Part shown: positions 52,182 through 61,070 of the stretch, piece after piece
Numbering within the stretch: position 1 is the first letter of the stretch
Layout: every line of letters begins with the position of its first letter
DNA from: Rhizobacter sp. AJA081-3
Lineage (GTDB): Bacteria > Pseudomonadota > Gammaproteobacteria > Burkholderiales > Burkholderiaceae_C
Length of the DNA: 64,000 nucleotides
Direction: 5' to 3'
Assembly (NCBI RefSeq): GCF_017795745.1
Contig: NZ_CP059067.1
Span: 2,976,001-3,040,000 of the forward strand
Translations under genes and position numbers: made by a program
Notes under the pieces: model-generated
The model's database searches: none
Told to the model about the DNA's origin: nothing
What the model saw: only the letters and a program-made list of their open reading frames with translations

Positions 52182-53174
52182 TCAGGCTTTCAGCGGCAGC
52201 ACCTGCGGGTTGACCGGCGTCGGCGGTGCCGCGCCGGTCAGTGCCGCGATGAGGTTGTCGACCGCCAGGTCGGCCATCGCGCGGCGCGTCGCCACCGTGG
52301 CGCTGGCGATGTGCGGCGTGAGAACGACGTTGGGCACGGTCAGCAGGTCGGGGTGCAGTTTCGGCTCGCCCTCGAACACGTCGAGCCCCGCCGCGGCGAT
52401 GGTGCGCGCGCGCAGTGCGGCCGCCAGCGCCGCGTCGTCGACCACGCCGCCTCGGGCGATGTTGGTCAGCGTCGCGGTCGGCTTCATCTGCGCGATCTCG
52501 GCCGCGCCGATGGCGTGGTGGCTGGCGGCCGAGTACGGCACCACGAGCACCAGGTGGTCGGCCGTGCGCAGCAGTTCTTCCTTCGACACGTAGCGTGCAC
52601 CGAGCGGCGCCTCCTGCTCGGGCGCGAGCCGGCTGCGGTTGTGATAGATCACCTTCATGCCGAAGCCCAGCGCACCGCGCCGCGCGATCGCCTGGCCGAT
52701 CCGGCCCATGCCGAGGATGCCCAGCGTCGCGCCATGCACGTCGCTGCCGGTGAACATGTCGTAGGACCAACGCGTCCATTCGCCGCGGCGCAGAAAGTGC
52801 TCGCTCTCGGCCATGCGGCGCGCGGTGGCCATCATCAGCGCGAAACCGAAGTCGGCCGTCGTCTCGGTCAACACGTCGGGCGTGTTCGTGGCGAGCACGC
52901 CGCGGGCGTTGCAGGCGTCGATGTCGATGTTGTTGTAGCCCACCGCCATGTTGCACACCGCGCGCAGCTGCGGGTTGGCAGCCAACACTTCGGCGTCGAT
53001 GCGCTCGCTGCCGGTGATGAAGGCGCCGGCCTTGCCCTGAAGGTGCTCGATGAGCTCGGCCTTGCTGAAGATGCGGTCGGCAGGGTTGTCCTCGACATCG
53101 AAGTGCACGCGCAGTCGGTCGACGATGTCGCCGAACACGGCACGGGCCACGAGCACGGCAGGGCGGCGGGTCAC
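52182..53174 (-). CDS. D-isomer-specific 2-hydroxyacid dehydrogenase (glyoxylate/hydroxypyruvate reductase-like)
   Basis: NAD(P)-dependent reductase of 2-keto acids such as glyoxylate or hydroxypyruvate. The 330-residue protein has the dinucleotide motif LGILGMGRIGQAIARR near 155, catalytic Arg in NIARGGVVDD near 240, Glu in GLDVFEGEP near 268 and His in LTPHIASAT near 288. The start is a GTG (VTRRPAVLVAR) at 53174 that overlaps the stop of the antiporter gene as GTGA, a coupling arrangement that supports this start over downstream codons. Substrate is not settled by sequence. Confidence 0.9.
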   Translation of the reverse strand: MTRRPAVLVARAVFGDIVDRLRVHFDVEDNPADRIFSKAELIEHLQGKAGAFITGSERIDAEVLAANPQLRAVCNMAVGYNNIDIDACNARGVLATNTPDVLTETTADFGFALMMATARRMAESEHFLRRGEWTRWSYDMFTGSDVHGATLGILGMGRIGQAIARRGALGFGMKVIYHNRSRLAPEQEAPLGARYVSKEELLRTADHLVLVVPYSAASHHAIGAAEIAQMKPTATLTNIARGGVVDDAALAAALRARTIAAAGLDVFEGEPKLHPDLLTVPNVVLTPHIASATVATRRAMADLAVDNLIAALTGAAPPTPVNPQVLPLKA

Positions 53175-54427
53175 TTGGTGACTCCTTGGGTGGCCGCCGC
53201 CGGCTGGGCCGCGGCGCGTTCGTTGATCGGGTGGCCGTGCCAGCCGAGCAGCGCCAGCATGACGAAGAAGCCCAGCACGTAGCCCACCGCCACGTGCCAG
53301 CCGCCGCGCAGCCAGTTGCCGACCGATCGGGCTTCCGGGTACATGTTGGACAGCGCCACGCCGGCAGAGGACCCGAACCAGATCATCGAACCGCCGAAAC
53401 CCACGGCGTAGGCGAGAAAGCCCCAGTCGTAGCCGTCCTGACGGATGGCCAGGGCGGTGAGCGGGATGTTGTCGAACACCGACGACACGAAGCCCAGGCC
53501 GAAGGCCGTCTGCCACGAGGCCACCGGCAGCTTGTCCACCGGCATCAGCGAGGCGCACCAGACCAGCGAGAGCAGGAAGATGCTGCCCTTGAACGCGCCG
53601 GGCAGCAGGCTCCAGGTCGGCGTGCGCACCGGCGCCGTGAGCAGGATGGCCAGCACCACCGCCATGCCGATGACCGGCAAGTGGTCGAGCACCGCCGGGT
53701 TGTTGAGGTTGAACCACAGGTTCGCCGCCACGGCCGCGAGCAGGATCGCGACGACCACGCCGAGGCGGCCGTACTCGACCTTCACGCCCGGAGCGTCGTC
53801 CTTCTGGATCGGCTGGTAGTCGTGCTGCTGCTTGGCGGCGATGACGCCGAAGAACATCAGCGCCACGAAGCCGCCGACATAGGCCTCGATCACCCACAGC
53901 GGGCTGGCTCCGGCGATCCACATCATCGTGGTGGTGGTGTCGCCGACCACGCTGCCGGCGCCACCGGCGTTCGAGGCGGCGACGATGGCCGCCAGGTAGC
54001 CGATGTGCACGCGCCGCGCGAACAGCACCGAGGCCATGGTGCCGCCGATCATCGCGGCGGCGATGTTGTCGAGGAACCCCGACATCACGAACACCCCGAT
54101 CAGCAGCACGAAACCGCCCTTCCAGTCGTCGGGCAGCAGGTGCGGCAGGATCTCCGGCAGGCGGCTCTTCTCGAAATGGTCGGCCAGAAGCGCGAAGCCC
54201 AGCAGCAGCCCGAGCAGGTTGGCCAGCGTGACCCATTCGTGGCCGGCGTGGGCCGCCAGGCCGCCCATGCCGGCGCCGGCCTTGAAGCCGGTGACGAGCA
54301 ACTGGTACAGCGTGATCGCCAGCGCCCCGCCCAGCGCGACCTTGAGCGCGTGGTGGTGCAGCGTGGCCACGCCCAGCAGCGTGAGCGCGAACAGCACGAA
54401 ATCGAACGGGATCCCCAGCAACGACAT
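53171..54427 (-). CDS. NhaD-type sodium:proton antiporter / citrate-transporter-like membrane protein
   Basis: The 418-residue protein has about eleven or twelve hydrophobic helices of the ion-transporter superfamily. Conserved segments include VFVMSGFLDNIAAAMIGGTMA near 115, AAIVAASNAGGAGSVVGDTTTTMMW near 145 (the NAGG and GDTTT elements seen in NhaD/ArsB-like carriers) and VSSVFDNIPLTALAI near 320. The two FLDNIA/VFDNIP half-repeats suggest an inverted-repeat fold. It probably exchanges sodium for protons; an anion or metal substrate is possible. It is first of a two-gene unit with the hydroxyacid dehydrogenase (4-base overlap). Confidence 0.84.
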   Translation of the reverse strand: MSLLGIPFDFVLFALTLLGVATLHHHALKVALGGALAITLYQLLVTGFKAGAGMGGLAAHAGHEWVTLANLLGLLLGFALLADHFEKSRLPEILPHLLPDDWKGGFVLLIGVFVMSGFLDNIAAAMIGGTMASVLFARRVHIGYLAAIVAASNAGGAGSVVGDTTTTMMWIAGASPLWVIEAYVGGFVALMFFGVIAAKQQHDYQPIQKDDAPGVKVEYGRLGVVVAILLAAVAANLWFNLNNPAVLDHLPVIGMAVVLAILLTAPVRTPTWSLLPGAFKGSIFLLSLVWCASLMPVDKLPVASWQTAFGLGFVSSVFDNIPLTALAIRQDGYDWGFLAYAVGFGGSMIWFGSSAGVALSNMYPEARSVGNWLRGGWHVAVGYVLGFFVMLALLGWHGHPINERAAAQPAAATQGVTK

Positions 54428-54513
54428 GATTGTTCCTCCGCGGCCCCGCGTTCGACGTGGACGCGGCGGCTTCTCCTGCCGCCGGGATTCTAGGGACCGG
54501 GCCGGCCCCGGAC

Positions 54514-55212
54514 TCAGTCGTGGAACCGGGTGAAACCCTGCACCGGCTCGCGCTCGGTGATCAGCGTGTTCTCGATCGCCGCCGGGTCGGCGTGGCCGAG
54601 CGACATGCCGCAGACCACCATCTCGTCGTCGGCCAGTCCGAGCTGCGCTTCGATGATGCGGTGGAACTGCGTGAAGGCAGCCTGCGGGCAGGTGTCCAGG
54701 CCGCGCGCGCGCGCGGCGACCATGATGTTCTGCAGGAACATGCCGTAGTCGAGCCAGCTGCCCTGCTGCATCACGCGATCGATGGTGAAGATCAGGCCCA
54801 CCGGCGCATCGAAGAAGGCGTAGTTGCGGCCGTGCTGCTCATGCATGCGCGCCTTGTCGGTCTTGCCGATGCCGAGCAGCCCGTACAGGTCCCAGCCGAC
54901 CTTGCGGCGCCGGTCGATGTAGGGCGAGGCCCACTGCGTCGGGTAGTACGCGTACTCCTCGCTGTGCTTCGCGCGCTCCTCGGGGTCGTCGAAGGCGGCA
55001 CGGATGGCGGCGCTCAGGCGCTGCTTCGCGGCCCCGGTGAGCACGTGCACCTTCCACGGCTGCGTGTTGGTGCCCGAGGGGGCGCGCGCGGCGACGTGCA
55101 GGATGTCCTCGATCGTCTCGCGCGGCACCGGCGTGCTCAGGTAGGCGCGGATCGAATGGCGCGAGGTGATGGCGTCGTCGACGGCCTGCGTGGTCTGGAG
55201 GTTGTCGGTCAT
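54514..55212 (-). CDS. Nitroreductase family protein
   Basis: FMN-dependent NAD(P)H reductase of the nitroreductase fold, 232 residues. The FMN-binding N-terminus [15 protein letters not shown], the substrate-side loop [12 protein letters not shown] near residue 45 and [10 protein letters not shown] near 165 are the usual landmarks. The insertion around residues 75-130, with many charged and aromatic residues, is typical of the quinone/nitrobenzoate reductase subgroup. The frame is open far upstream, but [12 protein letters not shown] at 55212 overlaps the thioesterase stop as ATGA. It is the third gene in the deacetylase-thioesterase-nitroreductase unit. Physiological substrate unknown. Confidence 0.88.
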   Translation of the reverse strand: MTDNLQTTQAVDDAITSRHSIRAYLSTPVPRETIEDILHVAARAPSGTNTQPWKVHVLTGAAKQRLSAAIRAAFDDPEERAKHSEEYAYYPTQWASPYIDRRRKVGWDLYGLLGIGKTDKARMHEQHGRNYAFFDAPVGLIFTIDRVMQQGSWLDYGMFLQNIMVAARARGLDTCPQAAFTQFHRIIEAQLGLADDEMVVCGMSLGHADPAAIENTLITEREPVQGFTRFHD

Positions 55213-55652
55213 GCGGTGGCGATCAGGGGTTGCAGGGCGGCGCGCAGGGCTTCGGGCAGTTCGACCGGGCGGCGCGTGAGGCGGTCGACGTAGACGTGGA
55301 TGAAGTGGCCGGCAGCGGCCGTCTCCGGCGCGCCGTGGGCGAACAGGCCGACCTCGTAGCGCACCGAGCTGCGGCCGACATGGCCGACGCGCAAGCCGGC
55401 TTCGACCTTCTGAGGGAAGGCCAGCGACGCGAAGTAGTTGCAGCGCGTCTCGATCACCAGGCCGATCACCTCGCCGGCGTGGATGTCGAGCGCTCCGGCC
55501 TCGATCAGGTAGCCGTTCACCGCGGTGTCGAACCAGCCGTAGTAGACGACGTTGTTGACATGCCCGTAGGCGTCGTTGTCGGCCCAGCGGGTCTGGATCG
55601 GCATGAAGTGGCGGTAGGCACTGCGCGGCTCGGGGTGCGGACGGTGGCTCAT
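55209..55652 (-). CDS. Acyl-CoA thioesterase (hotdog fold, 4-hydroxybenzoyl-CoA thioesterase type)
   Basis: The 147-residue protein has the hotdog signature with catalytic Asp in [20 protein letters not shown] near residue 20, followed by [17 protein letters not shown] and [21 protein letters not shown]. It hydrolyses an acyl-CoA thioester, chain unknown. The preferred start [11 protein letters not shown] at 55652 overlaps the deacetylase stop as ATGA. An upstream ATG at 55670 would add six residues. Both junctions of this gene are 4-base overlaps, so it is tightly coupled to its neighbours. Position next to a PHA phasin makes a role in hydroxyacyl-CoA turnover possible but unproven. Confidence 0.87.
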   Translation of the reverse strand: MSHRPHPEPRSAYRHFMPIQTRWADNDAYGHVNNVVYYGWFDTAVNGYLIEAGALDIHAGEVIGLVIETRCNYFASLAFPQKVEAGLRVGHVGRSSVRYEVGLFAHGAPETAAAGHFIHVYVDRLTRRPVELPEALRAALQPLIATA

Positions 55653-56593
55653 GAGGCGCCATTGTTCCATTGCCGCCAGCTCGCCAGCGCCTCCTGCAGC
55701 GTGCGGTGCTGGATGGCCACTGTGTCGGCGATGTCGCGGCCATAACCGCCGGCCATGCTCAGCGCCACCGGGATGCGCCGCTCGCGGCAGGCGGCGAACA
55801 CGCGGCGGTCACGCTCGGCCAGGCCGGCGGCGCTGATCTTCAGGCGGCCGAGCCGGTCGCCCTCGTGCGGGTCGGCACCGGCCAGGTAGAACACCAGGCC
55901 GGGCGGCGAGCCGGCGTGGCGGGCCCAGAGTTGTTCCAGAGCCGAATCGAGCGCGGCCAGGTAAGGCGCGTCGGTGCAGCCGTCCGGCAGTTCGACGTCG
56001 AGGTCGCTGGCCTCCTTGCGGAACGGAAAGTTCTTCGCTCCGTGCAGCGACAGCGTGAACACCGTCGGGTCGTCGAAGAAGATCGCCGCCGTGCCGTTGC
56101 CCTGGTGCACGTCGAGGTCGATCACCGCGACGCGTAGCCCGCCCGCCACCGAACGCCGCTGCCGGTGCCACTCGGCCTGCATCAGCCGGGCCGCCACGGC
56201 AGCGTCGTTGAAGACGCAGTAGCCCCCGCCCTTGTCGGCACTGGCGTGGTGGGTGCCGCCGGCCAGATTGGCGGCCACGCCCTCCGCCAGCGCGGCTCGG
56301 GCGGCACCGATGGTGGCGCCCACCGAGCGGCGCGAGCGCTCGACCATGCGCTCCGTCCACGGGAAGCCGATCTCGCGCTGCATGGCCTCCGACAGCGTGC
56401 CCTGCAGCACTGCGCCGATGTAGGAGGGTTCGTGCGCCAGCGCCAGTTCGCCCTCGCTGGCCGGCTCGGCCGGTCGCAACCGAAAGCCGGGCTCGCCGTC
56501 GATGCGCTCCCGCAGCAATCGGTACTTGGGCATCGGAAAGCGATGTCCCGGCGGCAGCGGCAGCACGAACTGGTCTGAATAGAAGGCTTGCAT
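55649..56593 (-). CDS. Histone deacetylase family protein (AcuC/acetylpolyamine amidohydrolase-like)
   Basis: Zinc-dependent deacetylase of 314 residues. The active site is readable: [20 protein letters not shown] (the His-His pair) near 112-131, the zinc ligands Asp and His in [13 protein letters not shown] near 157, the third Asp in [12 protein letters not shown] near 245, and a catalytic Tyr in MAGGYGRDI near 285. Bacterial members remove acetyl groups from proteins (AcuC on acetyl-CoA synthetase) or polyamines. First gene of the unit with thioesterase and nitroreductase, it is divergent from the phasin gene across 183 bases that contain the phasin operator. Substrate not determined by sequence. 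Confidence 0.9.
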   Translation of the reverse strand: MQAFYSDQFVLPLPPGHRFPMPKYRLLRERIDGEPGFRLRPAEPASEGELALAHEPSYIGAVLQGTLSEAMQREIGFPWTERMVERSRRSVGATIGAARAALAEGVAANLAGGTHHASADKGGGYCVFNDAAVAARLMQAEWHRQRRSVAGGLRVAVIDLDVHQGNGTAAIFFDDPTVFTLSLHGAKNFPFRKEASDLDVELPDGCTDAPYLAALDSALEQLWARHAGSPPGLVFYLAGADPHEGDRLGRLKISAAGLAERDRRVFAACRERRIPVALSMAGGYGRDIADTVAIQHRTLQEALASWRQWNNGAS

Positions 56594-56660
56594 GGGCTGG
56601 CCGGATTCTGCCGCCCGGGGCCCGGCAGGGTGCCCGCTAGGAGAACCCCTCTAACTATGA

Positions 56661-56728
56661 TGCACTGCAGCAAAAAGTTCTTGAACTTTGCCGAACGGTG
56701 CATATACTTCGGTTCATGCTGCAGTGCA
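56661..56728. promoter_or_regulatory. Paired 12-bp inverted repeat flanking the phasin promoter (candidate PhaR operator)
   Basis: TGCACTGCAGCA (56661-56672) and TGCTGCAGTGCA (56717-56728) are exact reverse complements 44 bases apart, one upstream of the -35 and one just after the expected transcription start. A second palindrome, AAAGTTC-TT-GAACTTT (56674-56689), overlaps the -35. TGC/GCA-rich sites of this kind are known targets of the PHA repressor PhaR at phasin promoters; assignment to PhaR is inferred from context. Confidence 0.7.
56681..56708 (+). promoter_or_regulatory. Sigma-70 promoter of the phasin gene
   Basis: TTGAAC (56681-56686) and TATACT (56703-56708) are separated by 16 bases, with transcription expected near 56715 and a leader of about 60 bases to the phasin ATG. 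This is the best-looking promoter in the window and fits the high expression usual for phasins. Confidence 0.7.
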
Positions 56729-56776
56729 ACATATCTGCGGCAACCCCGAATCCACCCACTCGAAACGGAGACCCGC

Positions 56777-57334
56777 ATGTCCTTCCTCACCGCTGAACAA
56801 GTCATTGCCGCCAACAAGGCCAACGTCGAAACCCTGTTCGGTCTGACCAACAAGGCCTTCGAAGGCGTCGAGAAGCTCGTCGAGCTGAACCTGCAAGTCG
56901 CCAAGGCCGCCCTGAGCGAAGCCGCCGACACGACCAAGGCCGCCATGTCGGTCAAGGACGCGCAAGAGCTGTTCGCCCTGCAAGCCGGCCTGCTGCAACC
57001 GGCCGCCGAAAAGGCCGCCGCCTACAGCCGTCACCTGTATGACATCGCCGCTTCGACCAACGCCGAAGTGGGCAAGGTCGCCGAAGTGACCGCCGCCGAC
57101 GCGCAGAAGAAGTTCATGGCCGTCGTCGACACCGCCGTCAAGAACGCCCCGGCCGGCACCGAGAACGCCGTCGCCCTGGTGAAGTCTGCCGTCGCTGCTG
57201 CCAACAACGCCTATGAAAGCGTGCACAAGGCTGCCAAGCAGGCCGCCGAAGTCGCCGAAGCCAACTTCCAGGCCGTGACCACCACCGCCGTGAAGGCCAC
57301 GCAAGCCGCCACCAAGGCCAAGCGCGCTGCCTGA
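56777..57334 (+). CDS. phaP: Phasin (PHA granule-associated protein)
   Basis: Coats polyhydroxyalkanoate granules and controls their number and size. The 185-residue protein begins [20 protein letters not shown], is Ala- and Lys-rich and almost wholly helical with amphipathic heptads, and ends in [13 protein letters not shown], all typical of the phasin_2 family (about 180-190 residues). Codons are strongly biased to GCC, AAG and CTG, as expected for a highly expressed gene. CGGAGACC precedes the ATG. It is far (52 kb) from phaCAB, so it is a separate regulon member, with its own promoter and probable PhaR operator, and is divergent from the deacetylase unit. Confidence 0.95.
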   Translation: MSFLTAEQVIAANKANVETLFGLTNKAFEGVEKLVELNLQVAKAALSEAADTTKAAMSVKDAQELFALQAGLLQPAAEKAAAYSRHLYDIAASTNAEVGKVAEVTAADAQKKFMAVVDTAVKNAPAGTENAVALVKSAVAAANNAYESVHKAAKQAAEVAEANFQAVTTTAVKATQAATKAKRAA

Positions 57335-57355
57335 GGGACTGCCCAGGGCAGTTCG

Positions 57356-57382
57356 CCCCGATCGCAATAAATTGCGCCGGGG
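57356..57382 (+). terminator. Stem-loop just after the phasin gene
   Basis: CCCCG (57356-57360) with CGGGG (57378-57382), and inside it CGCAAT (57363-57368) with ATTGCG (57371-57376), make a composite stem. No T-run follows, so it may protect or process the phasin mRNA 3' end rather than stop transcription. Confidence 0.5.
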
Positions 57383-57481
57383 TTGAACTAACCGGGGAGC
57401 ACCCGATCTATCGGTGACCTCAGGCTTCGGCTTGTGGTCTCCCTGAAAGGTTGTCTCCTCGGTACCACCAGGTACCTTCGA

Positions 57482-57510
57482 AGGCCCGGCTCTGCCGGGC
57501 CTCTTCTTTT
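57482..57510 (+). terminator. Strong Rho-independent terminator for the phasin transcript
   Basis: AGGCCCGGC (57482-57490), loop TCT and GCCGGGCCT (57494-57502) form a 9-bp stem followed by CTTCTTTT. It lies about 150 bases after the phasin stop. The 100 bases between this and the first stem-loop hold no gene, only a GGTACC-ACCA-GGTACC repeat near 57460. Confidence 0.88.
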
Positions 57511-57541
57511 GGGGCGGCCGATTCCTCGGCTCGGTGGGTTC

Positions 57542-58474
57542 TCAGTGGGTCTTGGCGGCGACTTTTGCCCGAAGTTCCGCCAGGGCCGCCAGCGCGGCAT
57601 CCCGCCCGGCCTGGATCGACTTCTTGCGCGCGGCGAAGTCGGCCCCCGACACGCCCGGGAGGCGCGGCCTAAGCACCACGTCGGCATCGCGAAGCTCGAA
57701 GCTGTTGATGCTGCGGCCCATGATGGCGAAGGTCTGCAGCAGCATGCGCATCGCGTCACCGGTGGCGTTGCCCTCCGGCGCGGCGGAGATGTCCACCGCA
57801 ATGACCAGTTCCGCCCCCATCTGCCGCGCGAAGCGCACTGGCACTGGAGAGACCAGGCCGCCGTCCACGTACTCCCGCGCGCCGATGCGCACCGGCTGGA
57901 ACACCGCCGGCACCGCGCTGGAGGCGCGCACCGCCATGCCGGTATCACCACGCTGAAACAGGATGGGCGCGCCCGAGTCGAGGTCGGTGGCGACGATGCC
58001 CAACGGCATCACCATGGCCTCGATCGGCCTGCCGCCGGTGTGCTCGCGGACGAACCTGGCGAGCGCCTCGCCGCGGATCAGCCCGCGGCCCGGGAAGGCC
58101 CAGTCGGTGATGGCCGACTCGTCCATCGCGTCAGACAGCTGGATCAGCTCGGCGGGGCGCTTGCCCGATGCGTAGAGCGCCGCCACCAGGCTGCCAGCCG
58201 AGGTACCGACCACCAGGTCCGGCCGGAGACCGCTTTCCTCCAGCGCCTGGATCACGCCGATGTGGGCGAAGCCGCGCGCGGCCCCACCGCCCAGGGCGAG
58301 GCCGATGCGGGGAGGTTTGGGGGGTGGAGGCGGTGGCGGCGGCGCAGCCGGGGGAGGCTCGACCGGCGTGGCGGGCGGCGGGCTCTGGGGAGCCGTCTGG
58401 CAGCCTGCCATCGCCACGGTGACACCTGCCATCGCCATCCGCAGCCACTGCCGGCGGTCCAGCGCCTGCCTCAT
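57542..58474 (-). CDS. Patatin-like phospholipase, lipoprotein
   Basis: The 310-residue product is a predicted lipoprotein: MRQALDRRQWLRMAMAGVTV is followed by AMAGC with the lipobox Cys near residue 25, then a Pro-rich spacer with a run of prolines. The patatin domain has the oxyanion motif LGGGAARGFAHIGV, nucleophile GTSAGSLVAA (GxSxG) and catalytic Asp in EYVDGGLVSPVP. It probably hydrolyses acyl esters at the membrane. The start at 58474 follows GAGGAGCAT; ATG at 58489 and TTG at 58495 in the same frame are alternatives. Convergent with the phasin gene; no direct link to PHA degradation is shown. Confidence 0.88.
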   Translation of the reverse strand: MRQALDRRQWLRMAMAGVTVAMAGCQTAPQSPPPATPVEPPPAAPPPPPPPPKPPRIGLALGGGAARGFAHIGVIQALEESGLRPDLVVGTSAGSLVAALYASGKRPAELIQLSDAMDESAITDWAFPGRGLIRGEALARFVREHTGGRPIEAMVMPLGIVATDLDSGAPILFQRGDTGMAVRASSAVPAVFQPVRIGAREYVDGGLVSPVPVRFARQMGAELVIAVDISAAPEGNATGDAMRMLLQTFAIMGRSINSFELRDADVVLRPRLPGVSGADFAARKKSIQAGRDAALAALAELRAKVAAKTH

Positions 58475-58501
58475 ATGCTCCTCAGGCATAAACAATCAAT
58501 G

Positions 58502-58525
58502 AAAAAGTAGTTCTCATATATATAG
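58502..58525 (+). promoter_or_regulatory. AT-rich element upstream of the TSUP-cys cluster
   Basis: A run of A's, then AGTAGTTCTCATATATATAG, lies 64-87 bases upstream of the exporter ATG in an otherwise GC-rich spacer. It probably holds the promoter of the sulfur cluster. Position and AT-richness would suit a CysB-type activator site, but this is inference; no consensus match is claimed. Confidence 0.35.
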
Positions 58526-58588
58526 ATGCTTCCTAGAGTCCAGCCTTCGGTTCGCCAGCCTGGCGCCCGTTCACCACTTGGCGACCCC

Positions 58589-59356
58589 ATGGACTGGATT
58601 GCGATTCTCAGCGGCTTCGGCGTCGGCGCCATCGTCGGCATGACCGGCGTCGGCGGCGGCTCGCTGATGACGCCGCTGCTGCTGTCTGTGTTCAAGCTGA
58701 ACCCGGCCGTGGCCATCGGCACCGACCTGTGGTTCGCAGCCGTCACCAAGACGGCCGGCTCGGCGGCGCACCACCAGGCCGGCCACGTGCACTGGCGCAT
58801 CACCGCCCTGCTGCTCGCCGGCAGCATCCCGGCTTCGCTGGCGACCATCGCCCTGATGCACTTCACGGGCATCACCAAGGGCTGGGCGGCGGCTCTGACC
58901 TTCTCGCTGGGCATCGCCCTGCTGCTCACCGCCGTGGTGGTGGCCTACAAGCAGGCCTGGCACGCCGTCGGACTGCGCCTGGAGCGCTGGCTCCCCGAGT
59001 CGCGCAAGCCGGCGCTGACCGTGCTGTGCGGCCTGATCCTGGGCGTGCTGGTGTCGCTGAGCTCGATCGGTGCCGGCGCGATCGGCGCGACCTTGATCAT
59101 GCTGATCTACCCGCGCCTCGAATCGCATCGCGTCGTCGGCACCGACATCGCCCACGCCGTGCCGCTGACCTTCGTGGCCGGCATCGGCCACGCCACGCTG
59201 GGCCATGTGGACTGGGGCCTGCTCGGCGCCCTGCTGATCGGCAGCGTTCCGGGCATCTGGCTCGGCGCGCAACTCACGCGAAAGATGCCCGAGAAGCTGG
59301 TGCGTGCGCTGCTGTGCACGGCGCTGGTGACCGCGGGCCTCAAGGTGATTCACTGA
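58589..59356 (+). CDS. TSUP (TauE/SafE) family membrane exporter, probably sulfite/sulfur-linked
   Basis: The 255-residue protein has about eight hydrophobic helices with the duplicated TSUP pattern: GFGVGAIVGMTGVGGGSLMTP at the N-terminus and GVLVSLSSIGAGAIGATLIM after the middle, each followed by a GTDL/GTDI element. The family moves small sulfur anions such as sulfite or sulfoacetate. It starts the sulfate-assimilation cluster, with cysI beginning 2 bases after its stop, so sulfite or thiosulfate is a reasonable guess. The start MDWIAILSG at 58589 is preferred over the in-frame ATG at 58526, whose extra residues are not membrane-like. Confidence 0.88.
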   Translation: MDWIAILSGFGVGAIVGMTGVGGGSLMTPLLLSVFKLNPAVAIGTDLWFAAVTKTAGSAAHHQAGHVHWRITALLLAGSIPASLATIALMHFTGITKGWAAALTFSLGIALLLTAVVVAYKQAWHAVGLRLERWLPESRKPALTVLCGLILGVLVSLSSIGAGAIGATLIMLIYPRLESHRVVGTDIAHAVPLTFVAGIGHATLGHVDWGLLGALLIGSVPGIWLGAQLTRKMPEKLVRALLCTALVTAGLKVIH

Positions 59357-59357
59357 C

Positions 59358-61052
59358 ATGTACCAATACACCGACTTCGACCGCCGCTTCGTGCACCAGC
59401 GCGCAGCGCAATACCGCGACCAGCTCGATCGCAATCTCGCCGGCAAGCTCGGCGACGACGAGTTCCGCCCTTTGCGCCTGCAGAACGGCTGGTACGTGCA
59501 GCGCCACGCGCCGATGCTGCGCGTCGCCGTGCCCTATGGCGAGATTCATGCGCGCCAGTTGCGCCAGCTGGCCCGCATCGCCCGCGAGCACGACCGCGGC
59601 TACGGCCACTTCACCACGCGACAGAACCTGCAGTTCAACTGGATCCCGCTGGTGCAGAGCGCCGACGTGATGGACCTGCTCGCGCAGGTCGACATGCATG
59701 GCATCCAGACCAGCGGCAACTGCATCCGCAACATCACCAGCGACGCGCTGGCCGGCATCGCCGCCGACGAAGTGATCGATCCGCGCCCCTACTGCGAAGT
59801 CCTGCGCCAGTGGAGCACGCTGCACCCGGAATTCGCCTTCCTGCCGCGCAAGTTCAAGATCGCCGTGACCGGCGCCGCCGAAGACCGCGCTGCGATCGCC
59901 TGGCACGACATCGGCCTGCACCTGCGCCGGAACGCGCAAGGCGAGATCGGCTTCGAGGTGCTGGTGGGCGGCGGCATGGGCCGCACGCCGGTAATCGCAT
60001 CGCGCATCCGCGAGTTCCTGCCCTGGCAGCAGATCCTCGTCTTCATCGAGGCGATCGTGCGCGTCTACAACCGCTACGGCCGCCGCGACAACCTCTACAA
60101 GGCGCGCATCAAGATCCTCGTCAAGGCCGAGGGCCAGAAGTTCATCGACGCGGTGGAAGAAGAGTTCCGCCACATCCTGAACGACGATGCCGACGGCAGC
60201 GCCCACCTGATCCCGCAGGCCGAGCTCGACCGCGTCAAGGCGAGCTTCGTGCTGCCCGAGGGCGTCACCGCCGCGGGTGCACCGAGCGCCGCGCCGGCGA
60301 ACGCGGGCGGCGCCTTCGCGCGCTGGCTGCAGCGCAACGTGCATGCGCACCGCCTCCCCGGCTATCGCGCGGTGACGCTCTCGCTCAAGCGCGCCGGCCA
60401 GGCACCGGGGGACGTGACGGCCGAGCAGATGGAGGCCGCCGCCGCGATCGCCGAGCGCTTCAGCCACGGCGAGCTGCGCGTCACGCACGACCAGAACCTC
60501 GTGCTGCCCTGGGTGCGCGAGAGCGAGCTGCCGGCGCTGTGGGAGGCCGCCACGGCCGCGACCTTCGCCACACCGAACATCGGCCTGGTCACCGACATGA
60601 TCGCCTGCCCGGGCGGCGACTTCTGCGGCCTGGCCAACGCGCGATCGCTGCCGCTGGCCGCCGAGCTGACGGAGCGTTATGCCGACCTCGACGAGGTCTA
60701 CGACATCGGCGACATCGACCTGCACATCAGCGGCTGCATCAACTCCTGCGGCCACCACCACAGCGGCCACATCGGCGTGCTCGGCGTCGACAAGGACGGC
60801 AGCGAGTGGTACCAGCTGACGCTCGGCGGCTCCGACGGCTCCACGTTGAGCGGCGCAGCCGTGCCCGGCAAGGTGATCGGCCCGTCGTTCGCCGCCGACG
60901 AGGTGGCCGACGCCATCGAAGCGGTGCTCGACACCTACCGCGCGCAGCGCGCCGCCAACGAACGCTTCATCGACACCGTGCGCCGCATCGGCATCGAGCC
61001 CTTCAAGGGCCCGGCCAATGCGGTGCGCCGCAGCACGGCCCACGCGGCCTGA
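59358..61052 (+). CDS. cysI: Sulfite reductase hemoprotein (nitrite/sulfite reductase family)
   Basis: Reduces sulfite to sulfide with six electrons, using siroheme and a [4Fe-4S] cluster. The 564-residue product has the two ferredoxin-like half domains and the siroheme/cluster Cys sets MIACPGGDFCGLA near 418 and ISGCINSCGHHHSGHIG near 459, plus TTRQNLQFNWI near 82. There is no CysJ flavoprotein gene here, so it probably takes electrons from ferredoxin or another donor, as in many Burkholderiales. It follows the TSUP gene by one base and is followed by DUF934 and cysH, all on one strand. Confidence 0.93.
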   Translation: MYQYTDFDRRFVHQRAAQYRDQLDRNLAGKLGDDEFRPLRLQNGWYVQRHAPMLRVAVPYGEIHARQLRQLARIAREHDRGYGHFTTRQNLQFNWIPLVQSADVMDLLAQVDMHGIQTSGNCIRNITSDALAGIAADEVIDPRPYCEVLRQWSTLHPEFAFLPRKFKIAVTGAAEDRAAIAWHDIGLHLRRNAQGEIGFEVLVGGGMGRTPVIASRIREFLPWQQILVFIEAIVRVYNRYGRRDNLYKARIKILVKAEGQKFIDAVEEEFRHILNDDADGSAHLIPQAELDRVKASFVLPEGVTAAGAPSAAPANAGGAFARWLQRNVHAHRLPGYRAVTLSLKRAGQAPGDVTAEQMEAAAAIAERFSHGELRVTHDQNLVLPWVRESELPALWEAATAATFATPNIGLVTDMIACPGGDFCGLANARSLPLAAELTERYADLDEVYDIGDIDLHISGCINSCGHHHSGHIGVLGVDKDGSEWYQLTLGGSDGSTLSGAAVPGKVIGPSFAADEVADAIEAVLDTYRAQRAANERFIDTVRRIGIEPFKGPANAVRRSTAHAA

Positions 61053-61070
61053 AGCGCGAGGACCCGACCC

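Noticed and set aside
57383-57481. Possible small RNA in the phasin-patatin spacer
   Set aside because: There is a terminator at 57482-57510 and a small GGTACC repeat, but no promoter was found in the spacer. It is more simply the 3' end of the phasin mRNA.
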